Part shown: piece by piece, positions 58,806 to 64,000 of the stretch | How positions within the stretch are numbered: position 1 is the first letter of the stretch | How the letters are laid out: every line of letters begins with the position of its first letter | NCBI GenBank assembly: GCA_965203535.1 | Contig: OZ241897.1 | Coordinates: forward strand, 2,356,001-2,420,000 | DNA from: JAJDTT01 sp022827025 | GTDB lineage: Bacteria; Acidobacteriota; UBA6911; RPQK01; JAJDTT01 | Length of the DNA stretch: 64,000 bases | Direction of reading: 5' to 3' | Notes under the pieces: generated by a model | What the model saw: the letters and a program-made list of their open reading frames with translations, nothing else | Told to the model about the DNA's origin: nothing | Databases searched by the model: none | Made by a program: the position numbers and the translations under genes

Positions 58806-60175
58806 TCCTGACCCCGGCAACCTCCGTCGTCGCTTTCCTGTCCCTCTGTTGGGGGGCGGCATTCGGTTTTTCGCCATCACCTTTCCAGGAGCCTCCCCAG
58901 CTCTCCGAACTGGAGGGCCCCCAGAGCCAGCAGGCCCTGGCACGGTTGCAGCAGTTCTTCCGGACCCTGCCGGACGCGAGGGCGCCCGCCGTCCTGCACC
59001 AGGTCCTGGAGGGAACCACGGCCGCGGCGGCCCACACCGTTGTCCTGGAGGAATACCAACGCCGGAAGCTGCATGGCCAGGGCCGGGCGACCCTGGAGGC
59101 GCTGAGCAGGGAGCATCCGGAGCGGGCCATCTATGCCATCGACCTGGTGCAGTTGGCGGTCCTGGAAGGGGACCTGGATCGAGCCAAGGCGGACCTGCGG
59201 TCGGCCGCGGGACGGTTTCCCCATGACACCGAGTTGCACGCCACCCTGGGACGCTGGTTGTACGGCCGCCAGCAGACCGATCTCGCTCTGGCCGAGCTGC
59301 TCCGGGCCCAACAGACCGGACTGCGGGACCCTCAGACGAACCTGGTCCTGGCCAGCCTCCTGGCCCGGGCCGGTGCGCTGGAGGACGCCATCGACACCGC
59401 GGCCTCCATCACCGCCGCTCCCGGCCTGGACCCGCGACTCCGGGGAGAAGCGGCGGCGCTGGCCGGAAAGAGCTACGCCATCCTGCGCAACGAGGCCAAG
59501 GCGGTGGAATTTCTGGAGCAGGCCATCCAACACTCTCCGCTGGTCGAGGACTACTACCTTTCCATGGCCAGCGCCCACCAGCAGGCCGAAAACGCGGGGG
59601 CGGCCGTCCAAGCTCTGAGACGGGGGTGGGACCGGCTTCCCGGGGCGCCCGGGATCGGACAGACGCTGAGCCGGCAACTGCTGGCCGCCGGCGACCCCGA
59701 GGAGGCGGTCCGGGTGCTGGTGCTTCTGACCTCCCGGCATCCCAACCATGGGGACGCCCTCCGCCTCCTGGCCCAAGCCTACCGGTCCGCCGGGGATGCG
59801 GCCAAGGCGTCACAGACCTGGCGGAGATTGATCCGGCAGCAGCCGCGTTACCCCATGGCCAATATCTTCCTGGCCCAGTCACTGGCCGAGGAGGGGGCGC
59901 CGCCCGGTCAGATCCTGGCGGCCCTGGACAAGGCGGAGCGGATCTCCCCGCAGGACGCGGACCTCTACTACCTGAGGGGGAGGATCTTCAACTCCCTGGG
60001 ACGCCATCAGGACGCCGTGGCCCAACTCCAACGGGCCATCCGGCTCCAACCCAACTTTTCGGGAGCCTACTACCAGTTGGGCTTGGCCTACCAACAGTTG
60101 GGGCAGCCGGACCTGGCCCAAGAGCAGTTCCGGCGCCGGTCCCACCTGGAGGAGGGGACGGGCCGGACCCGGTGA
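58790..60175 (+). CDS. exported tetratricopeptide-repeat protein
   Basis: A 461-residue protein with a signal peptide (PATSVVAFLSLCWGAAFGFS). It holds about ten TPR units (DRAKADLRSAAGRFPHDTELHATLG; AVEFLEQAIQHSPLVEDYYLSMA; RHQDAVAQLQRAIRLQPNF; YYQLGLAYQQLGQPDLAQEQF). TPR arrays bind partner proteins; the 16-base overlap with the molybdoenzyme gene makes that enzyme a likely partner. It ends exactly where the next, convergent gene ends (stops abut at 60175/60176). Confidence 0.83.
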   Translation: MQRALILTPATSVVAFLSLCWGAAFGFSPSPFQEPPQLSELEGPQSQQALARLQQFFRTLPDARAPAVLHQVLEGTTAAAAHTVVLEEYQRRKLHGQGRATLEALSREHPERAIYAIDLVQLAVLEGDLDRAKADLRSAAGRFPHDTELHATLGRWLYGRQQTDLALAELLRAQQTGLRDPQTNLVLASLLARAGALEDAIDTAASITAAPGLDPRLRGEAAALAGKSYAILRNEAKAVEFLEQAIQHSPLVEDYYLSMASAHQQAENAGAAVQALRRGWDRLPGAPGIGQTLSRQLLAAGDPEEAVRVLVLLTSRHPNHGDALRLLAQAYRSAGDAAKASQTWRRLIRQQPRYPMANIFLAQSLAEEGAPPGQILAALDKAERISPQDADLYYLRGRIFNSLGRHQDAVAQLQRAIRLQPNFSGAYYQLGLAYQQLGQPDLAQEQFRRRSHLEEGTGRTR

Positions 60176-61669
60176 CTACTTGAACTGGAACGAGTAGAGC
60201 TTGGCGTTCTTGAAGTAGATCCGCAGCTTGATGGGCCGGTCCCTCAGACCACTGAGGTCGCTCTTTCCCTTCCAGGACGCGACGTGGGCCAGGCCCGTCG
60301 TGGTGATGGGGTCCGCATCGTCGAAACCGTAGCCATCGATTGCGTGGTGGTCGGATCCGACGATCTCCGCCCGCACCTCGCAGGGACCGGCTCCCCACTG
60401 CCGCAGAGCCGACCGCACGTTCAGGTGGAGGCGGTCTCCACTGAAGGTGAAGGAACGGGTCACCACCTCGCTGAAAGGGTAGCGCTGGCGCTCGTGACCG
60501 TGAACGCCGTCCAGGGAGACGAACCCGTCCGGCGGAGTCACGGCCAGGCCGATGGCTCCCAGGGCCTTGTCCCCCAGGTTGAACAGGCTCTCGGGGGATC
60601 GCCAATTGACTCCGGTGTAGTAGTTGAGCAACTGCCCCTCGTGGACCTGCGGGTCCTGGGAATAGACCACGGCCGAGTCGAAGCTGTTGCCGGGTCCGGG
60701 CGGAATGAAGGGCTCCCGGTAATCCCGGTTGTAGTGGATGCCGTCGCGGCTGAAGACGGCCTGGGGCAGGATGCTGGTGTTGGTGGTCCGGAAGTTCCAG
60801 AGCATGCCCACGTACATCCCCTCATAGACGACGACCGGCATGTGGTAGAACTGGAGGTCCGGATAGTCCTCTTCGTCCGGGAGGATGATGGTTTCGGGCC
60901 GGCTCCAGTGGATCATGTCGGGGCTTTCCGCCCGGCCGATGAGCCGCTTTCCCAGGGGACAGCGAAGATGGGCGCAGTTCTCCATGTGCACGGCGTAGGT
61001 CTCGCGGATGGGGTCCCAACCCATGAAGACGGTGGGTCCCCAGCGCCCCACCCGGGGCGAAGTGTCGATGACGGGATTGTTCTCGTAGGCCGTCCACTGG
61101 AAGCCGTCGGGTGAAAAGTAGAGGTGGAACTGCATCCCCGGCGTCCGGGTGGTCCCCGTGCGCTCGAATCCCTTGTAGCGCTTGGCCGGATCCTTCTCGT
61201 GCCGGTCCTTGAAGAAGTAGGGCCGGAACTGCTCCCGGGGGAGGATGTTGTTCTCACGGGAGCCCTGGTATTCCACCTTGCCCAGGTTGGGCTTCTCCCA
61301 GTGGAGCCCGTCCTTGGAAACGGCGATGCAGAGGTTTCCGCCGCCTGTTTCGACGATGAACTCTCCCTGGTCCTCACTGGCCTTGTAGGAATTCACGCTG
61401 TACCACATCCGGAAGAGGCCCTCTTCCTCCTCGTAGATCACCTTGCTGACCCGGACGTCGTTGCCCTCCCAGGGCTTCTCGGGACGAATGATGGGGTTGT
61501 GGTTGACTTTCCGGGCGGGATTCAGGACCTGGCGGGTGGCCAGCATGCTCTCGATCAGATAGTCGTCGATGAAGAACTGCTTCTGGGACCCGATGTGGAT
61601 CAAACCCGCCTGGGCCTGGACCGCCAGGAGCCAGACGCAGACTGCCGTGGTGCCGATTCTCATGTGCAT
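60176..61669 (-). CDS. exported five-bladed beta-propeller glycosidase-like protein
   Basis: A 497-residue protein with a signal peptide (GTTAVCVWLLAVQAQAG). It starts HIGSQKQFFIDDYLIESM…RQVLNPARKVNHNP and carries SKDGLHWEKPNLGKVEYQG, SPDGFQWTAYENNP and SRDGIHYNRDYREP blades, ending with the same KLYSFQFK sandwich as the paralogue at 34345 (KFYSFQFQ). A carbohydrate-active role is likely but the catalytic residues are not assigned. Starts at 61669 or 61663 are both possible. It lies six bases after the ThDP-enzyme gene, so the two are one operon. Confidence 0.8.
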   Translation of the reverse strand: MHMRIGTTAVCVWLLAVQAQAGLIHIGSQKQFFIDDYLIESMLATRQVLNPARKVNHNPIIRPEKPWEGNDVRVSKVIYEEEEGLFRMWYSVNSYKASEDQGEFIVETGGGNLCIAVSKDGLHWEKPNLGKVEYQGSRENNILPREQFRPYFFKDRHEKDPAKRYKGFERTGTTRTPGMQFHLYFSPDGFQWTAYENNPVIDTSPRVGRWGPTVFMGWDPIRETYAVHMENCAHLRCPLGKRLIGRAESPDMIHWSRPETIILPDEEDYPDLQFYHMPVVVYEGMYVGMLWNFRTTNTSILPQAVFSRDGIHYNRDYREPFIPPGPGNSFDSAVVYSQDPQVHEGQLLNYYTGVNWRSPESLFNLGDKALGAIGLAVTPPDGFVSLDGVHGHERQRYPFSEVVTRSFTFSGDRLHLNVRSALRQWGAGPCEVRAEIVGSDHHAIDGYGFDDADPITTTGLAHVASWKGKSDLSGLRDRPIKLRIYFKNAKLYSFQFK

Positions 61670-61675
61670 ATGATC

Positions 61676-63349
61676 TCACTCCCCTCCCATGGGGTAGTCC
61701 CAGGTTCCCGGGGCCCAGAACCTGGGGATGTGTTCCTCTTCCTTGGTGATGGTCTCGATGAACGCCGGCCTCCCGCCGCGGGTCACCTCCAGAGCCTTGC
61801 GGATGGCGGGAGCCAGTCCGTCGGGCGTGTCCACCCGCTCGGCATGGACCCCCAGTCCCCGGGCGACCTGGGCGTACTCTCCGGTGAAGGCGTTGCTGCC
61901 CCAGTGCTTGGTGGCGTAGGGCATGTGACTGGAATAGTGGGTCATGACGCCGTTGTTCAGGACGATGTGCAGCGTCGCGATCTGGTTGCGGGCAGCCGTC
62001 TCCAGGTCCAGCCCCGCCATCCCGAAGGCGGCATCCCCCATGATGTGGATCACGTCCTTCTCGGGAGCCGCCAGCTTGGCCCCCAGCGCCAGTCCCAGGC
62101 CGTAGCCCAACTGGGTGGACTTGCCCCATCCGATGTAGCCGCGGGGAGCGACGGCCGGCCAGAAGGGGACCAACTGGTCCCGGGGAAAGCCCGAATCGTG
62201 GGTGGCGATGGCGTTGGCCGGGTCCACGGCACGGATCACCTCCCTGAAGACGCGGTAAGGACTGATGGGGACCTCGTCCGACTCGAAATGGGGGCGCCAT
62301 TCGGCCACGAAGTCCGCCCGGACCCGGGCGATCTCCGCCGCCACCCCCTGCTCGTCCTCCCGCCCGCCGGCGCCGATCTGGCGCTGGACCTCCTGAATGA
62401 TCTGCCGCAGGACGACCTTGGCGTCGCCGATGGCGCCGTAGTCGACGGCGTGGTCCTTGTTCAGGTCCTCGGGACAGTTGGTGAGCTGGGCCAGGGGGAC
62501 GCCCACCGGAACCGGCCCGTTGAAGACCGAGTGGGTGAAGCTGGTGCCGGCGCCCAGGATGAAGTCGGTCTTGCGGAGAAAGTGGTCGACCATGAGCGTG
62601 CTGGTGTGGCCCGCCGTTCCCAGGGCCAGGGGATGGTTCTCGGGGAACGCGCTCTTCCCGGCCAGGGAGGTGAGCACCGGGATGTGGATCAACTCCGCCA
62701 GCTCCACCAGCTCGGGCGTGGCCTCGGCGTAGAGGGACCCCTGGCCGGCGTTGATGACGGGACAGTCGGCGGCCAGCATGGCCCGGACCAGGTCCCGCAC
62801 TTCGTCCGGGTCCGCCGCCGATCGGTGCTTGCGCACGGGTGTGTAGTCGAGCTCGCCCGGGTACTCCTCGGTCCCCACGTCGTCGGGGATCTCCAGCAGG
62901 ACCGGTCCGGGACGTCCGTGCTTGAGCAGGGTGAAGGCGTAGCGCAACATCTCTGGGAGCCGCTCCACCATGTTGCAGTTCCGCGTGTACTTGGTGACCC
63001 CGTGGTACTGATCGCAGGAGGCGAAGTCGGGATGGACCTGCATCCGCCTCCTGGGAGCCCCTCCCGGAAAGAGAAGGATGGGAACCGAGTCGGCGAAGGC
63101 CTGGGCCACGCCGCCGTAGGCGTTCTCGGCCCCGGGGCCCCTCTGCATGGTGAATATGCCGATCCGGTTCCCGTTGCGGACGCGGCTGAAACCGTCGGCC
63201 ATGTTGACCCCGGCGCGCTCCTGCCGGGTGATGATGGGACGGATGCCCTCCTTGGCCACGGCGTCGATGAGCTTCTGTTCCGGGAAGGCGGCGATCCATT
63301 CCACACCTTCCAATTTAAGGATCTTGGCGATCACGGAGTTACCGTTCAT
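61676..63349 (-). CDS. thiamine diphosphate-dependent enzyme, acetolactate synthase-like
   Basis: A 557-residue ThDP enzyme of the acetohydroxyacid synthase/benzoylformate decarboxylase superfamily. The activating Glu is in RPIITRQERAGVNMADG; the central FAD/NAD-like domain is at residues 190-330; the ThDP motif IMGDAAFGMAGLDLETAARN continuing to HIVLNN gives the GD…NN signature. No Ilv regulatory partner is near, so it may act on another 2-keto acid. It overlaps the upstream truncated hydrolase gene by 11 bases and is followed by the glycosidase-like gene. Confidence 0.87.
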   Translation of the reverse strand: MNGNSVIAKILKLEGVEWIAAFPEQKLIDAVAKEGIRPIITRQERAGVNMADGFSRVRNGNRIGIFTMQRGPGAENAYGGVAQAFADSVPILLFPGGAPRRRMQVHPDFASCDQYHGVTKYTRNCNMVERLPEMLRYAFTLLKHGRPGPVLLEIPDDVGTEEYPGELDYTPVRKHRSAADPDEVRDLVRAMLAADCPVINAGQGSLYAEATPELVELAELIHIPVLTSLAGKSAFPENHPLALGTAGHTSTLMVDHFLRKTDFILGAGTSFTHSVFNGPVPVGVPLAQLTNCPEDLNKDHAVDYGAIGDAKVVLRQIIQEVQRQIGAGGREDEQGVAAEIARVRADFVAEWRPHFESDEVPISPYRVFREVIRAVDPANAIATHDSGFPRDQLVPFWPAVAPRGYIGWGKSTQLGYGLGLALGAKLAAPEKDVIHIMGDAAFGMAGLDLETAARNQIATLHIVLNNGVMTHYSSHMPYATKHWGSNAFTGEYAQVARGLGVHAERVDTPDGLAPAIRKALEVTRGGRPAFIETITKEEEHIPRFWAPGTWDYPMGGE

Positions 63350-63776
63350 TGACTTTCTCCTCCTCGATTTGAGACGCCTGCCGTAGAAGCCACTGGGTTG
63401 CGTGACGATAGGCTCCTTCCGGGACCCGGTGGCTCCATCCCTTCAACCCTTCCGGTTCCCCAGGCCGGACATCGCGGCCGTGACCGAGCAGGTCCAGGGA
63501 AACACAGAGGAATCCATGCTCCAACAACTGCCTGCAACAGCGGTTGTAGATGGGATGGGTCAGGCTGGCTTCCAGCGAAAGGGCAAAGACAAAGAGCGTC
63601 GGCGAGGGACTGCCGGATCCGGTTCGCAGATAGCCGTATCGAACACCTTCTTCGGTGGAGGCCAGGATGGGAGCTGCCGGGGTTGTGGACGGTCGCCGTT
63701 CCGAAGACCCCCGGGAGCCGGGCATGAGACTCGTGAACGAAATCGAGGTGATCAGGAGCGCGGCCCCAACCCGCAT
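63339..63776 (-). CDS. alpha/beta hydrolase, truncated N-terminal half
   Basis: A 145-residue protein with a hydrophobic N-terminus (VGAALLITSISFTSLMPG). Residues about 45-120 match the start of an alpha/beta hydrolase (GVRYGYLRTGSGSPSPTLFV; NRCCRQLLEHGFLCVSLDLL with GHG, the oxyanion-side region). It ends before the GxSxG nucleophile and the rest of the fold, so it cannot be a complete hydrolase. It overlaps the ThDP gene by 11 bases. The frame is open upstream to 63989 but that extension is not signal-like. Possibly a deletion fused the genes. In 63777-64000 I see no other supportable gene. Confidence 0.6.
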   Translation of the reverse strand: MRVGAALLITSISFTSLMPGSRGSSERRPSTTPAAPILASTEEGVRYGYLRTGSGSPSPTLFVFALSLEASLTHPIYNRCCRQLLEHGFLCVSLDLLGHGRDVRPGEPEGLKGWSHRVPEGAYRHATQWLLRQASQIEEEKVNER

Positions 63777-64000
63777 GAAGTGTCCCCAGTAGCCAAGGAT
63801 GGACGCTTCACGCTGAAAACGCGCCACTTCGGCGCCGCACCCATCGGGCACATTATCGGGAGGTCCGCCGGGGCGGTCAACCGCTGGAGCAAAGGGCTTG
63901 CCCTGCCCTTTCCCCACATTGTGCGCCGGGTGCATCAGCCTGGGTCTGATTTCATTCATCGTTCGTCTCGGAGAACGAAGCCCAGACACATGCCGTAGAG

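Overview
High-GC bacterial DNA, 64 kb, with many secreted and lipoprotein enzymes. The gene set includes a PVC-type CxxCH cytochrome/dehydrogenase, CRTAC1 and FG-GAP beta-propellers, PQQ-like beta-propellers, several Tat-exported Gfo/Idh/MocA oxidoreductases, five-bladed-propeller glycosidase-like proteins, and carboxypeptidase-regulatory/TPR proteins. This mix is typical of Acidobacteriota and, second, Planctomycetota-like environmental lineages. I infer an Acidobacteriota-type genome (moderate confidence). No rRNA or tRNA gene was found.

Layout. 1-0.9 kb: end of an IS630-family insertion sequence whose last base completes the stop codon of the next gene. 0.9-5.3 kb: an EVE / epimerase / HEAT run, a quinone oxidoreductase and RlmD. 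5.4-10 kb: a secreted metallo-beta-lactamase-fold protein, a Phd-VapC toxin-antitoxin pair, a ThiO-like oxidase and an SLC13 transporter. 10-10.5 kb: palindromic repeat array. 10.5-18.4 kb: PQQ propeller, Gfo/Idh oxidoreductases, Tag, Ca2+/Na+ antiporter, DinB, deoxyhypusine-synthase-like protein. 18.6-24.8 kb: a sugar-acid-like set (exported DapA-type aldolase, UxuA-like dehydratase, Gfo/Idh dehydrogenase, SSS transporter) interrupted by a MazEF-type pair. 25-29.5 kb: MATE pump, aminotransferase, B3/4 protein, methyltransferase. 29.5-32.7 kb: XRE-PBP regulator with modABC. 32.9-34.3 kb: RES toxin with an internally duplicated antitoxin. 34.3-46.3 kb: glycosidase-like lipoproteins, the large CxxCH protein, a decayed Tat-exported gene and a TPR paralogue pair. 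46.3-50.1 kb: a small palindromic MITE, an aspartokinase-like remnant, MauE-like protein, desaturase, sugar isomerase. 50.1-61.7 kb: propeller proteins, redoxin, a sulfite-oxidase-like molybdoenzyme, TPR protein, glycosidase-like paralogue. 61.7-63.8 kb: ThDP enzyme and a truncated alpha/beta hydrolase.

How it fits together. The Mo uptake operon can supply the sulfite-oxidase-like enzyme at 57.7 kb. The 18.6-24.8 kb genes look like uptake and oxidation/dehydration of a sugar acid. Three toxin-antitoxin modules, an IS, a MITE and several broken or partly duplicated genes show an actively rearranging region.

Two patterns run across the window and are the most interesting material. (1) A modular set of short palindromes bounded by GGAG/CTCC-like ends, with stems that vary in a base-paired way between copies. 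They occur singly, in composite blocks and as a 39-bp tandem array, often touching stop codons. (2) A recurring promoter -10 box close to TGnTAGACT. In several genes it lies only 6-8 bases before the start codon, which predicts leaderless transcripts.
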